A DNA stretch of 64,000 bases from NCBI GenBank assembly GCA_905214955.1, contig CAJMON010000006.1, positions 1 through 64,000 of the forward strand, written 5' to 3'. Both the position numbers and the translations under genes were made by a program. The notes beneath the pieces are model-generated. The model ran no database searches and had not been told where the DNA came from. It saw only the letters and a program-made list of their open reading frames with translations. The DNA is from an uncultured bacterium. GTDB lineage: Bacteria > Bacillota > Clostridia > Lachnospirales > Lachnospiraceae. Below, in pieces: positions 52,156 to 60,922 of the stretch. The first letter of the stretch is position 1. Every line of letters begins with the position of its first letter.

Positions 52156-53346
52156 ATGGAAAAATATAAACGAATATTTGTAGTTGTGATGGATTCACTG
52201 GGCGTTGGAGCCATGCCAGATTCCGAGAGTTTCGGAGATGTGGGAGTCAATACCCTGGGCCACATTTCAGAATCCGTGGACAGTTTTACCATTCCCAATT
52301 TGCAGAAGCTGGGAATGGCCAACCTGTGCAGCTTAAAGCAGGTGCCGCCTGCAGAGCATCCTTTGGGCTACCGGGCAAAGCTGCGGGAAAAGAGCCGGGG
52401 AAAAGATACCATGACAGGCCACTGGGAGATGATGGGCCTGGAGGTGACCAAACCGTTTAAGACTTTTACGGAAACTGGCTTCCCGCCGGAGCTTATTGAA
52501 GAGCTGGAAAAGCGGACAGGCCATAAAGTCATTGGAAATAAGAGTGCCAGCGGCACCGAGATTCTGGATGAACTGGCAGAAGAAGAGATTGCTACAGGCC
52601 ATATGATTGTCTATACCTCTGCGGATTCGGTTCTTCAGATCTGCGGAAATGAAGAGACTTTTGGGCTGGATGAGCTGTACCGCTGCTGTGAGATTGCCAG
52701 AGACATTACCATGAAAGATGAGTGGAAAGTCGGCCGTGTCATTGCAAGACCTTATGTGGGACGGAAGAAAGGCGAGTTTAAACGAACCAGCAACCGTCAT
52801 GATTATGCCTTGAAGCCCTTTGGAAAAACCGCGCTGAATGCCTTGCAGGATGCAGGCCTGGATGTGATTTCCATTGGCAAGATCAAGGATATTTTTGACG
52901 GGGAAGGCATTACCAGAGCCTTAAAATCCAAGAGCTCTGTCCATGGCATGGAGCAGACCATTGAAGTGGCAAAAGAAGATTTCCACGGCCTGTGTTTTGT
53001 AAATTTGGTAGATTTTGATGCGTTATGGGGCCACCGGAGAAATCCCGAAGGCTACGCAAAAGAGATTGAAAAGTTTGACGTGAACCTGGGCATTCTGCTG
53101 GATACTCTCCGGGAAGATGATTTGCTGATTATCACCGCAGACCACGGAAATGATCCCACCTACACCGGAACCGACCACACCAGAGAAAAAGTGCCGTTTC
53201 TTGCATATTCCAAGAGCATGAAAGAAAGCGGCGAACTGCCGGAGACCGACACCTTTGCCGTCATCGGCGCTACCACCGCAGAAAACTTCGGCGTGAAAAT
53301 GCCGGAAGGAACCATCGGAACTTCCCTGCTGGAGAAGCTGGTGTAA
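52156..53346 (+). CDS. deoB: Phosphopentomutase
   Basis: A 396-residue alkaline-phosphatase-superfamily enzyme that interconverts (deoxy)ribose 1- and 5-phosphates. [18 protein letters not shown] carries the first metal ligand, [13 protein letters not shown] the catalytic Thr, and ITADHGNDP the late metal ligands. It links DeoD and DeoC and ends the operon; a strong hairpin follows. Confidence 0.95.
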   Translation: MEKYKRIFVVVMDSLGVGAMPDSESFGDVGVNTLGHISESVDSFTIPNLQKLGMANLCSLKQVPPAEHPLGYRAKLREKSRGKDTMTGHWEMMGLEVTKPFKTFTETGFPPELIEELEKRTGHKVIGNKSASGTEILDELAEEEIATGHMIVYTSADSVLQICGNEETFGLDELYRCCEIARDITMKDEWKVGRVIARPYVGRKKGEFKRTSNRHDYALKPFGKTALNALQDAGLDVISIGKIKDIFDGEGITRALKSKSSVHGMEQTIEVAKEDFHGLCFVNLVDFDALWGHRRNPEGYAKEIEKFDVNLGILLDTLREDDLLIITADHGNDPTYTGTDHTREKVPFLAYSKSMKESGELPETDTFAVIGATTAENFGVKMPEGTIGTSLLEKLV

Positions 53347-53383
53347 AAGAGAAACAGATTTAAATAGTATTTAAATAATAAAT

Positions 53384-53427
53384 GCAAGAGCCGGGAACCG
53401 TTTCAACAGCTGTTTTCCGGCTCTTGC
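53384..53427 (+). terminator. Strong hairpin after deoB
   Basis: GCAAGAGCCGG (53384-53394) and CCGGCTCTTGC (53417-53427) are perfect complements. The downstream sequence is only moderately T-rich, so termination efficiency is uncertain. Confidence 0.6.
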
Positions 53428-53452
53428 TGGAATTGTACTTTTAGGGGGTTTT

Positions 53453-55336
53453 ATGATGTACGTATTACCACAGCCATATGCTGTAACGGAAAAAAATGAG
53501 GAATTCCGCCTGGATTACCGGACGTATCTGGTGCTGTCGAAGGAGTGCAGTCCCAGGGTTTACCGGCAGGCGCAGATCCTGAAAGAGGCCATTGAGAAAA
53601 ATACGGGACTTTGCCTGCATCTGACAAGGGGTGAAGCAAGGCAGGGGGATATTCAGATCCAGGGTATGGAAGGCGGAAAAGATACGGAGGCATACCGGCT
53701 GAGTATTTCTCAGGCAGGTGTGGAGATTGCAGGAACGGAAAGTTCCATTTTCTGGGGAATGCAGACCCTGATTCAGATCATTGAGCAGTGCGGCACAGTT
53801 CTTCCAGGAATGGAGATTGTAGATACGCCGGCGCTTCCCAACCGGGGATTTTATCACGATGTAACCAGAGGCCGGGTGCCGAAGCTGGAAACCTTAAAAA
53901 AACTGGCGGACAAGCTGAGCCGCTACAAAATGAACCAGTTGCAGCTGTACATTGAACATACCTATCTGTTCCGGAATTTTAGCGAGGTGTGGCGGGATGA
54001 TACGCCGCTGACACCGGAGGATATTTTGGAGCTGGATGCCTACTGCATGGATCGAAACATTGAACTGATTCCGTCCATTTCTACTTGCAGCCATTTAGAC
54101 AAAGTTCTGCGGACACAGAGCTATAAAGACCTGTGCGAGCTGGACAATCCAGATCAGGGACCACACACCTCCTACAGCAGAATGCAGCATCATACCGTGA
54201 ATATCTGCGATCCGGCGGCCATGGAGATGGTAAAGCAGATGATTGCAGAATACCGTCCGCTGTTTCATTCGGATAAATTCAACATCTGTGCAGATGAGAC
54301 CTTTGACCTTGGAAAAGGAAAAAGCAGGGCATACTGTGAAGAGAAAGGCGTGGGCAATGCCTACGTGGAGTATGTCAGCCAGCTGTGCAGTTACGTGAAA
54401 ACCCTTGGATGCACACCCATGATGTGGGGTGATATCATTGTGAAATATCCGGATCTCCTGTCTCAGATTCCGGAGGATACCATCTTTTTGAACTGGTGGT
54501 ATGAGGCGGACGTGACGGATGAGGATACGAAATGTTTTGCGAAAGCGGGAGTGCCGTTTTACAACTGCCCGGGGGTCAGCGGCTGGTCCAGGCTGGTGAA
54601 TGACAATCAGAATGCCTATGAAAATATCCGGCGGATGGCAGCTTATGCAAAAGAGTGTGGGGCATCCGGCCTGCTGAATACGGACTGGGGAGATTTTTAC
54701 CATTTTGCCCATCCGGAATTTTCCTACATCGGATTGATCTACGGTGCCCAGATGTCCTGGGGAAAGGAAATGAGTCAGGCAGAATTAAACCGCAGTATTT
54801 CTGCCCTGGAATTTGACTGGAAAGGCCCGGAGAAAAATTCTCTGGCAGACAGCCTGTGCCGGATTTCAGAGAATAACCTGTATTCCTGGATGCATTTCTG
54901 TATTCTGAAAGAAAATCAGGAAGATCCGGAGCTTCTGGAGCGGTCCCTGGAAAAAGGATTTTCCGATGCAGGCGTCAGCGAAAAAGTGGAAGAAGTCTGC
55001 CGGAACCTGGAAGAACTCCAGAACATTCTGGGTAGAGCCATGGCAGACACAGCGCCGGAAAGCCGGGAGCTTCTTGGGGCGTACATTCTGGCAGCGGATG
55101 GGTGTAAACTGTTTAACCGGCTTGGGAAAGTGATTTTCCTGCGGGAATGCAGCAAGACTGCTTCCAAAGAAAGCCAGAAAGAGGCAGACTGGAAGCTGGC
55201 GAAAGATCTGGAATACTGGCTGATGGCAATGAAAGATCTGTACCGAAGCATCAGCCAGGAATCCGAACTTGCCAGATGGCAGGATGTGATTACCTGGTAC
55301 TGCGATTACCTCAGGGGAAAAGAGAAGATTCGATAA
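53453..55336 (+). CDS. GH20 beta-N-acetylhexosaminidase, cytosolic
   Basis: A 627-residue glycoside hydrolase family 20 enzyme. After an N-terminal alpha/beta domain of about 110 residues comes the (beta/alpha)8 barrel starting NRGFYHDVTRGRVPKLETLK. The catalytic Asp281-Glu282 pair is in NICADETFDLG, and later aromatic residues include FLNWWYEADV. There is no signal peptide, so it would act on imported amino-sugar glycosides. ATGATG gives two possible starts at 53453 and 53456. It is a single-gene unit between deoB and a terminator; specificity (GlcNAc, GalNAc or lacto-N-biose) cannot be read from the sequence. Confidence 0.85.
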   Translation: MMYVLPQPYAVTEKNEEFRLDYRTYLVLSKECSPRVYRQAQILKEAIEKNTGLCLHLTRGEARQGDIQIQGMEGGKDTEAYRLSISQAGVEIAGTESSIFWGMQTLIQIIEQCGTVLPGMEIVDTPALPNRGFYHDVTRGRVPKLETLKKLADKLSRYKMNQLQLYIEHTYLFRNFSEVWRDDTPLTPEDILELDAYCMDRNIELIPSISTCSHLDKVLRTQSYKDLCELDNPDQGPHTSYSRMQHHTVNICDPAAMEMVKQMIAEYRPLFHSDKFNICADETFDLGKGKSRAYCEEKGVGNAYVEYVSQLCSYVKTLGCTPMMWGDIIVKYPDLLSQIPEDTIFLNWWYEADVTDEDTKCFAKAGVPFYNCPGVSGWSRLVNDNQNAYENIRRMAAYAKECGASGLLNTDWGDFYHFAHPEFSYIGLIYGAQMSWGKEMSQAELNRSISALEFDWKGPEKNSLADSLCRISENNLYSWMHFCILKENQEDPELLERSLEKGFSDAGVSEKVEEVCRNLEELQNILGRAMADTAPESRELLGAYILAADGCKLFNRLGKVIFLRECSKTASKESQKEADWKLAKDLEYWLMAMKDLYRSISQESELARWQDVITWYCDYLRGKEKIR

Positions 55337-55342
55337 ACGAAA

Positions 55343-55387
55343 AGGCCTTGTCAAATTGAGTGACATCAGTTTGACAGGTCTTTTTTT
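55343..55387 (+). terminator. Terminator after the GH20 gene
   Basis: CCTTGTCAAA (55346-55355) pairs with TTTGACAGG (55370-55378), followed by seven T. Confidence 0.8.
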
Positions 55388-55395
55388 ATGCCATC

Positions 55396-55462
55396 ATAGG
55401 AAAAACCTATATCCAAATATAGTAAATAGATGATTGACAGAATGGTAAGAGATGGATATAAT
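55396..55462 (+). promoter_or_regulatory. Promoter and palindromic operator candidate of the cysteine operon
   Basis: TTGACA (55434-55439) and TATAAT (55457-55462) with 17-nt spacing form a consensus promoter. Just upstream is the palindrome ATAGG-AAAAA-CCTAT (55396-55410), and a related CCTA...TAGG pair lies downstream near 55482-55497. The shared half-sites suggest a regulator of sulfur metabolism, but I cannot name it. Confidence 0.65.
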
Positions 55463-55513
55463 AGCATCAATCACATAAAACCTAGTTATCAAATAGGAAA
55501 AGGAGGGAATAGG

Positions 55514-55831
55514 ATGGTAAGCGAGCTGAAAGATAATCAGCTGGAAGAAAAAATCCTGAAAGCAGACCGGCCAGTGATACTGGACTTCTGGAATGAGGGC
55601 TGTGGTCCCTGTCAGGCCCTGAGGTCTGTATTAGAAGAAGTTTCGGAAGAAGAAAAAGACATTGATTTTTACAGCATTCAGATCGCACAGGGAAAAGAAA
55701 GCGCAGAGCATTTCAGAATCATGGCTGCTCCCACCCTTCTTTTTATCAAGGATGGAGCCGTGAAGAAAAAGACCCTTGGCTTTAAATCAAAAGAAAGCAT
55801 TCAGGCGATCATCGAAGAGCATTTCAAATAA
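55514..55831 (+). CDS. Thioredoxin-like protein
   Basis: A 105-residue thioredoxin-fold protein. The active site is CGPC in FWNEGCGPCQALR, so the usual Trp immediately before the first cysteine is Gly. The cis-proline region is AAPTLLFIKDG. AGGAGG lies before the ATG at 55514; the longer frame from 55430 overlaps the promoter. As first gene of a cystine-type uptake and lysis operon it may reduce imported cystine or related disulfides, an inference from position. Confidence 0.85.
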   Translation: MVSELKDNQLEEKILKADRPVILDFWNEGCGPCQALRSVLEEVSEEEKDIDFYSIQIAQGKESAEHFRIMAAPTLLFIKDGAVKKKTLGFKSKESIQAIIEEHFK

Positions 55832-55844
55832 CAGGAGGCACCGG

Positions 55845-56600
55845 ATGTTAAAGATCGAACATTTGAAAAAGTCTTTTGGAGACAAGCAGATTCTGGAAGA
55901 TATCAGTCTCCAGGTGGAAAGCGGTGAGATTGTTTCGATCATCGGTTCCAGCGGTACCGGAAAGACCACGCTTCTGAGGTGCATCAACTTTCTGGAAAAA
56001 CCGGATCGGGGAGTAATCACCATCGACGATGTCACAGCAGATTCCGCACATGCCAGCGCAAAAGAAATTCATAAACTGGTGTTAAAAAGCGGAATGGTAT
56101 TTCAGTCCTACAATCTGTTCCACAACAAAACCGTATTGGAAAATGTGGTAGAAGCGCAGGTGGTTGTGAAGAAACGCCCAAGAAAAGAAGCAGTGCAGAT
56201 TGCAGAAAAGAAGCTTCAGGAAGTAGGAATGCTGGAATGGAAAGACAGTTATCCTTCCCAGATTTCCGGAGGACAGCAGCAAAGAGCAGCCATTGCAAGA
56301 GCGGTGGCCATGGAGCCTTCCATCCTGCTTCTGGATGAACCGACATCCGCACTGGACCCCGAACTGACCAAAGAGGTACAGGGAGCCATCCGGACCATTG
56401 CCAATGATGGAATTACGATGCTGATCGTAACACACGAAATTGATTTCGCCAAAGAAATCAGCGACAGGATCGTATTTATGGATAAAGGAAACATTGTAGA
56501 ACAGGGAACGCCGTCGGAGATTTTTAATAGTCCCAAAGAAGCCAGAACAAAAGAATTTCTGGAAGCACTGTTCCCGCAGGATTATCAGATTCAGATCTGA
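55845..56600 (+). CDS. Polar amino-acid (probably cystine) ABC transporter ATP-binding protein
   Basis: A 251-residue ATPase of the polar amino-acid uptake family. GSSGTGKT is Walker A, ISGGQQQRAAIARA the signature and ILLLDEPTSALDPE Walker B. AGGAGG lies six nt before the ATG at 55845. The family covers glutamine, arginine and cystine importers; the neighbouring cystathionine lyase and C-S lyase genes favour cystine or another sulfur amino acid. Confidence 0.88.
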   Translation: MLKIEHLKKSFGDKQILEDISLQVESGEIVSIIGSSGTGKTTLLRCINFLEKPDRGVITIDDVTADSAHASAKEIHKLVLKSGMVFQSYNLFHNKTVLENVVEAQVVVKKRPRKEAVQIAEKKLQEVGMLEWKDSYPSQISGGQQQRAAIARAVAMEPSILLLDEPTSALDPELTKEVQGAIRTIANDGITMLIVTHEIDFAKEISDRIVFMDKGNIVEQGTPSEIFNSPKEARTKEFLEALFPQDYQIQI

Positions 56601-56626
56601 TCCACAGAATGAGGAGGATACTTATT

Positions 56627-57496
56627 ATGAAAAACAGAAATAAATTCGCAAAAATCACCGTACTTGCAGCAGCTGGCGCACTGGTTCTTTCCGCACTTCC
56701 GGTAAGTGCCGAGGACGCTGATGTAAGAGAAATCAAAGTAGCTGTTGCAGGAGGTTTTTACCCCATTACTTACGCAGATGACAACGGAGAAGCACAGGGC
56801 TACGACGTAGAAGTATTCAAAGCCGTAGACGAACTGCTTCCTCAGTATACATTTACCTATGAAATCACAGACAAAGAGACTATGAATGTAGGCGTACAGT
56901 CCGGTACCTATCAGGCAGGAATCAACTCCCTGTTCAAAAATGATGCAAGAACCGAAACCTACTACATGCCGGAAAACAACGTAGGCTACACACCGGTGGG
57001 TATCATCCACAGAGAAGGCGAAGAGATCAACAGCTTTGATACTGCATTGGATCAGGGACTGAAACCGTATCTGGTAAATGCTTCCGGCGGAATCCGTTTT
57101 GTATACGATGACTGGAACGAAGCACATCCGGACAAACAGATCGACTATACATTGAATACAGAATTCAGCTACGCAGATCTGTTTGCATCCATCCGTTCCG
57201 GAGATTATGACTGGGCTGCAGACCTGATTCCGGTATTTGAACTGCAGAGTGAAGACACCGTGGCAGGTCTGGAGATTTCCGATCCGGTATCAGTGGTTCC
57301 CACTTACCCGATTGTGACACAGTCTGAGACAGAACTGGGAGATGCCATCAACGAGGCACTGGGACAGTTGAAAGAAAACGGAACACTTTCCAAGCTTTCT
57401 GAAGAGACTTTCGGATATGACGTATTTGCTCTGGCAGACGAAGACGGCGAAGATTCCACTGAAGCTGAATCCACCGAAGCTGTTTTAAATGACTGA
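56627..57496 (+). CDS. Amino-acid ABC transporter substrate-binding protein
   Basis: A 289-residue SBP family 3 protein. The signal peptide reads KITVLAAAGALVLSALPVSA and has no lipobox cysteine, unlike typical Firmicute binding proteins. The mature part begins IKVAVAGGFYPITYADDNG and later has the usual two-lobe pattern. The C-terminus is an acidic Glu/Ser/Thr-rich tail. Immediately after its TGA stop the same frame stays open for 35 codons of lipoprotein-linker-like sequence (see the next entry). Start at 56627 is set by GAGGAGG; ligand by context is cystine or a relative. Confidence 0.85.
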   Translation: MKNRNKFAKITVLAAAGALVLSALPVSAEDADVREIKVAVAGGFYPITYADDNGEAQGYDVEVFKAVDELLPQYTFTYEITDKETMNVGVQSGTYQAGINSLFKNDARTETYYMPENNVGYTPVGIIHREGEEINSFDTALDQGLKPYLVNASGGIRFVYDDWNEAHPDKQIDYTLNTEFSYADLFASIRSGDYDWAADLIPVFELQSEDTVAGLEISDPVSVVPTYPIVTQSETELGDAINEALGQLKENGTLSKLSEETFGYDVFALADEDGEDSTEAESTEAVLND

Positions 57497-57604
57497 TGCG
57501 GTTCAGGTGCTGGACTGACAGCAACAGAGTTTGAGACTGCAGCAGAGTCTGAGACAGTAACAGAGTCTGAGACTGCAGCAGAATCTGAGACAGAGACAAA
57601 ATAA
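57497..57604 (+). pseudogene. Remnant of a lipoprotein N-terminus, in frame after the binding-protein stop
   Basis: Directly after the TGA at 57494-57496, the same frame encodes CGSGAGLTATEFETAAESE and further Thr/Glu/Ser repeats, ending at TAA 57602-57604. A Cys-Gly-Ser-Gly start followed by a Thr/Glu-rich linker looks like the mature start of a lipoprotein. The DNA has internal direct repeats of GAGTCTGAGAC type. It may be what is left of a second binding-protein gene after recombination, or a former tail cut off by a stop codon. Confidence 0.5.
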
Positions 57605-57669
57605 GCAGACACACTGCCTGCAGACGGGGACTACGATGAAGAAAAAGGATGCAGAGAACGGAGGCACGT

Positions 57670-58353
57670 ATGGTCAGGGAAACGTTTGATATTGATTTTA
57701 TCATCCAGAAATTTCCTGCAATTCTATCCGCACTTCCAGTGACGATAGAGATTACCGTGATCACTCTGGTGCTGGGCTGGACACTGGGAATGATCTGGAC
57801 ATGGGGAAAAATAAAAGGCCCGAAATGGCTTGAAAAAATACTGGGAATTCTGACAGACGTCATCCGGGGCATCCCCACCGTGGTACTTTTATATATTGTA
57901 TATTTTGGACTTCCCAAAGTTGTCAATGTATCCAGCTGGAATAAAAACAGCTTTGTGGTACTTGCACTGATGATTGAGCTTGGCACCACAAGCAGTGAAA
58001 TGTTCCGCAGTGCTTACAGTGGAATTCAGAAGGGGCAGTTAGAAGCAGCACATGCTCTTGGCTATACAGGATGGCAGCAGCTTCAGCATGTGATCGTGCC
58101 TCAGGGACTTGCCATTATCCTTCCCAATCTGGGAAGCGCCGTGCTTTCCATTATTCAGGCAACGGCACTGGTGTACACACTGGGTATTTTCGATATTCTG
58201 GGAAAAGCAAGACAGCTGGACACCAATGTCAGCCATGTGAAAACTTTTGAAATGTATTTTGCAGTGGCTATGATCTACTGGGTGCTGGCGATTCTGATCC
58301 AGCAGGTGTTTCACCTTCTGGAAAGGCACTTTGGAAAGGAGGCATCCCGATGA
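57670..58353 (+). CDS. Amino-acid ABC transporter permease 1
   Basis: A 227-residue HisM-type membrane permease with about five helices. It contains VIRGIPTVVLLYIVYFGLP and the coupling EAAHALGYTGWQQLQHVIVPQ. The ATG at 57670 has GGAGG six nt upstream; a longer frame from 57649 is not favoured. It overlaps the second permease by 4 nt, and together they form the membrane channel of the amino-acid importer. Confidence 0.88.
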   Translation: MVRETFDIDFIIQKFPAILSALPVTIEITVITLVLGWTLGMIWTWGKIKGPKWLEKILGILTDVIRGIPTVVLLYIVYFGLPKVVNVSSWNKNSFVVLALMIELGTTSSEMFRSAYSGIQKGQLEAAHALGYTGWQQLQHVIVPQGLAIILPNLGSAVLSIIQATALVYTLGIFDILGKARQLDTNVSHVKTFEMYFAVAMIYWVLAILIQQVFHLLERHFGKEASR

Positions 58354-59057
58354 ATTTCAGCTGGGAATTTATCTTTGACACCACAGGTTATGTGGTGAAA
58401 GCATTGCCTCTTACCTTATTTCTTACCATTTTCCCGGTGGCTGCCGGACTGGTTCTTGGATTTTTACTGGCGCTGGCAAAGATTTATAAGGTACCGGTGT
58501 TAGACAAGCTGGTTTCCATTTACGTATCATTCTTTCGCAGCATTCCGCTTCTGGTGCTTTTGTTCCTGGCGTTTTACGGAACCCCCAAGCTGGTAAACTT
58601 CCTGTTTCACGGGGGAGAGCGGGTCATGGGTTCCATCGACATGAGCAAAAATGCAACCGCCATTGTAACGCTGACCCTGTATGCAGCCGCATTCCTGTGC
58701 GAGATTGTACGAGGAGCATTAAATTCTGTAGATATGAGGCAGATGGAGGCAGCACATGCGCTGGGCATGACAAAACCCCAGGCGTACTTCCGGATTATCA
58801 TTCCCCAGGCCATCATCGTGGCCCTGCCCAACTACTTTAACTTTTTCCTGGCCCTGCTGAAAGGAAGCTCCGTGGTATTTACGATTTCGGTAGTAGACAT
58901 TATGGCAGCGGCAAAGCTTCAGGCAGAATATGGTTACCGTTACATTGAAGCGTACACACTGGTAGGATTTTTCTACATCGTGTTAAGCCTTGGATTCTCC
59001 TGGCTCTTCAAAAAGATTGAGAAGAACGCCAAACAGCATATGGGAATGACAGTATAA
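58350..59057 (+). CDS. Amino-acid ABC transporter permease 2
   Basis: A 235-residue permease of the same family. SFFRSIPLLVLLFLAFYGTP and EAAHALGMTKPQAYFRIIIPQA mark the helix-entry and coupling segments. The ATG overlaps the end of permease 1 (ATGA). Two different permease genes indicate a heterodimeric importer. Confidence 0.88.
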   Translation: MNFSWEFIFDTTGYVVKALPLTLFLTIFPVAAGLVLGFLLALAKIYKVPVLDKLVSIYVSFFRSIPLLVLLFLAFYGTPKLVNFLFHGGERVMGSIDMSKNATAIVTLTLYAAAFLCEIVRGALNSVDMRQMEAAHALGMTKPQAYFRIIIPQAIIVALPNYFNFFLALLKGSSVVFTISVVDIMAAAKLQAEYGYRYIEAYTLVGFFYIVLSLGFSWLFKKIEKNAKQHMGMTV

Positions 59058-59110
59058 ACAGAAAACTAAAAAATAGAAAATCTCAAAATAGAAAAAAGGA
59101 GTATACAACC

Positions 59111-59704
59111 ATGGAAAGAAAAAAACTGATTTCAAGAATTGACAGAGCACATACCACACCGGAGCAGCAGGCAGCCATCGATCACCATATTGAGCAGGGC
59201 TACCGGATCACCAACATGAAAGAAACTCTTCTTCACAGCGTGGTTTCCTTTACGTCTCTGGAGGAAGGCTCCTATGCCGTAGACAAAGCACTGAAAGAGA
59301 AAATCGGAAATCGTGCGAAGATTCTGTTCGGATATGCCATTTCTTCCGGAAACGAGTGCCCGATCTGCGGAAACTATTTCAAATGGGTGCTGGAAGACCA
59401 GCTGGGTGTAAAAGATTTTGACCACTTTGAATTCACCGATGAAGAAATTGAACTCCTGGATTTCGCAGCAGCTCTGGTAAAAGATCCGAACCACGTACCG
59501 GACGAAGTATATGAGCCCCTGCAGGCACGTTACGATGAAGAGACTCTGGTGCTGATCGTCACCACCGCAGTGCTGACCCTGGCAAACAACTACTGGAACA
59601 ATATTGTAGGTACTCCTATTGATGATTACCTTCATGAGGGACATTTCGTAGAGCGCGAGCTGGATATCCAGAAAGCAGCCAAAGAGCAGGAGCAGCAGAA
59701 ATAA
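59111..59704 (+). CDS. AhpD-like/carboxymuconolactone decarboxylase-family protein
   Basis: A 197-residue helical protein with a CxxC motif (ECPICGNYFKW) and an overall helical pattern that fits AhpD-like carboxymuconolactone decarboxylase-family proteins. Members with CxxC act as peroxidases or redox partners. It lies between the amino-acid permeases and the PLP enzymes, so an antioxidant or thiol-related role in the operon is plausible. Exact subfamily is uncertain. Confidence 0.65.
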   Translation: MERKKLISRIDRAHTTPEQQAAIDHHIEQGYRITNMKETLLHSVVSFTSLEEGSYAVDKALKEKIGNRAKILFGYAISSGNECPICGNYFKWVLEDQLGVKDFDHFEFTDEEIELLDFAAALVKDPNHVPDEVYEPLQARYDEETLVLIVTTAVLTLANNYWNNIVGTPIDDYLHEGHFVERELDIQKAAKEQEQQK

Positions 59705-59769
59705 AACACAGAAGAGACAGAAAAATAAAACATCAGAATATCTGAAAAATTCAGGACGGGGGAAATATT

Positions 59770-60918
59770 ATGTCATACGAGATCGACACAGTCTGTATCC
59801 ACGGAGACGGACACAGAACAGAGGATAAAAATTGTGCAATCAGCTATCCGATTTACCAGACGGCTTCCTTCAGCCATCTGACACCAGGCTACAATCCTTC
59901 AGGATTTGATTATTCCAGGGAATCCAATCCCACCAGAGCTTATCTGGAAGAGACGGTTTCTGCATTGGAAGGAGCCTGCGATACCATTGCATTTTCCTCA
60001 GGTATGGCAGCTATCTCTGCTGTGTTTGAATATTTCAGGCCGGGAGACCACATCATCTGTAGTGAGGACCTTTACGGAGGAGTGGTGCGTCTGGCAGCTG
60101 TGGTAATGTCAAAGAAAGGATGTCAGGTAGATTTTGTGGACACCAGTGATCTGAATGCACTGAAAGCGGCAGTAAAAGAAAATACCAGAGCCATCTATGT
60201 GGAAACCCCGTCCAATCCGATGATGCTGGTAACGGATATCCGTGCAGTAAGCCAGATCGCAAAAGAAGCAGGCGCTCTTTTGATCGTAGATAACACCTTT
60301 ATGACACCGTATTTCCAAAATCCGTTAAAGCTGGGTGCAGATGTGGTAGTGCATTCCGGAACCAAATATTTAAGTGGCCACAACGATACAGTGTGCGGGT
60401 TCCTGTGCAGCAAAGAACAGAAGCTGGCAGAGTATTTCCGCCTGATTTCCAAAACTACAGGAGCCACCCTGGGTCCCTTTGAGTGCTGGCTGTGCATGAG
60501 AGGGTTGAAGACTCTGGCAGTGCGCATGGAGCGCCATCAGAGCAATGCCCTGGCCATTGCCAGATGGCTGAAATCCCAGGAATGCGTGGAAAAAGTCTAT
60601 TTTGCAGGACTGGAAGATAATCCAGGTTATGAGAAAAACCGGGAACAGGCCAGAGGTTACAGCGGCATGATTTCCTTTACGGTGAAAAGTGCCGAACAGG
60701 CACAGAATATTCTGAAACATGTAAAACTGATTACCTTTGCAGAGAGCCTGGGCGGGCCGGAAAGTCTTCTCACCTATCCGGCAGTGCAGACCCACCCGGA
60801 TGTGCCGGTGGAGCAGAGAGAAAGGCTGGGCATTACCGACAAACTGCTCCGACTGTCGGTGGGTATTGAAGATCCGGGAGACCTGATTGCAGATTTAAAG
60901 CAGGCTATGGAGAGGTAA
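59770..60918 (+). CDS. Cystathionine gamma-lyase/synthase family PLP enzyme
   Basis: A 382-residue Cys/Met-metabolism PLP enzyme. The PLP lysine is Lys199 in HSGTKYLSGHND, with the substrate-side SRESNPTR and the helix-capping SSGMAAISAVF. The family includes cystathionine gamma-synthase, gamma-lyase and methionine gamma-lyase, which motif reading does not separate. In an operon with cystine-type uptake and a C-S lyase, desulfurisation or transsulfuration of sulfur amino acids is most likely. It begins 65 nt after the AhpD-like gene. Confidence 0.85.
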   Translation: MSYEIDTVCIHGDGHRTEDKNCAISYPIYQTASFSHLTPGYNPSGFDYSRESNPTRAYLEETVSALEGACDTIAFSSGMAAISAVFEYFRPGDHIICSEDLYGGVVRLAAVVMSKKGCQVDFVDTSDLNALKAAVKENTRAIYVETPSNPMMLVTDIRAVSQIAKEAGALLIVDNTFMTPYFQNPLKLGADVVVHSGTKYLSGHNDTVCGFLCSKEQKLAEYFRLISKTTGATLGPFECWLCMRGLKTLAVRMERHQSNALAIARWLKSQECVEKVYFAGLEDNPGYEKNREQARGYSGMISFTVKSAEQAQNILKHVKLITFAESLGGPESLLTYPAVQTHPDVPVEQRERLGITDKLLRLSVGIEDPGDLIADLKQAMER

Positions 60919-60922
60919 GAGG

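Noticed and set aside
57494..57496. TGA in the binding-protein gene as a selenocysteine codon
   Set aside because: No SECIS-like hairpin or selenoprotein family fits; a normal stop followed by a remnant is simpler.
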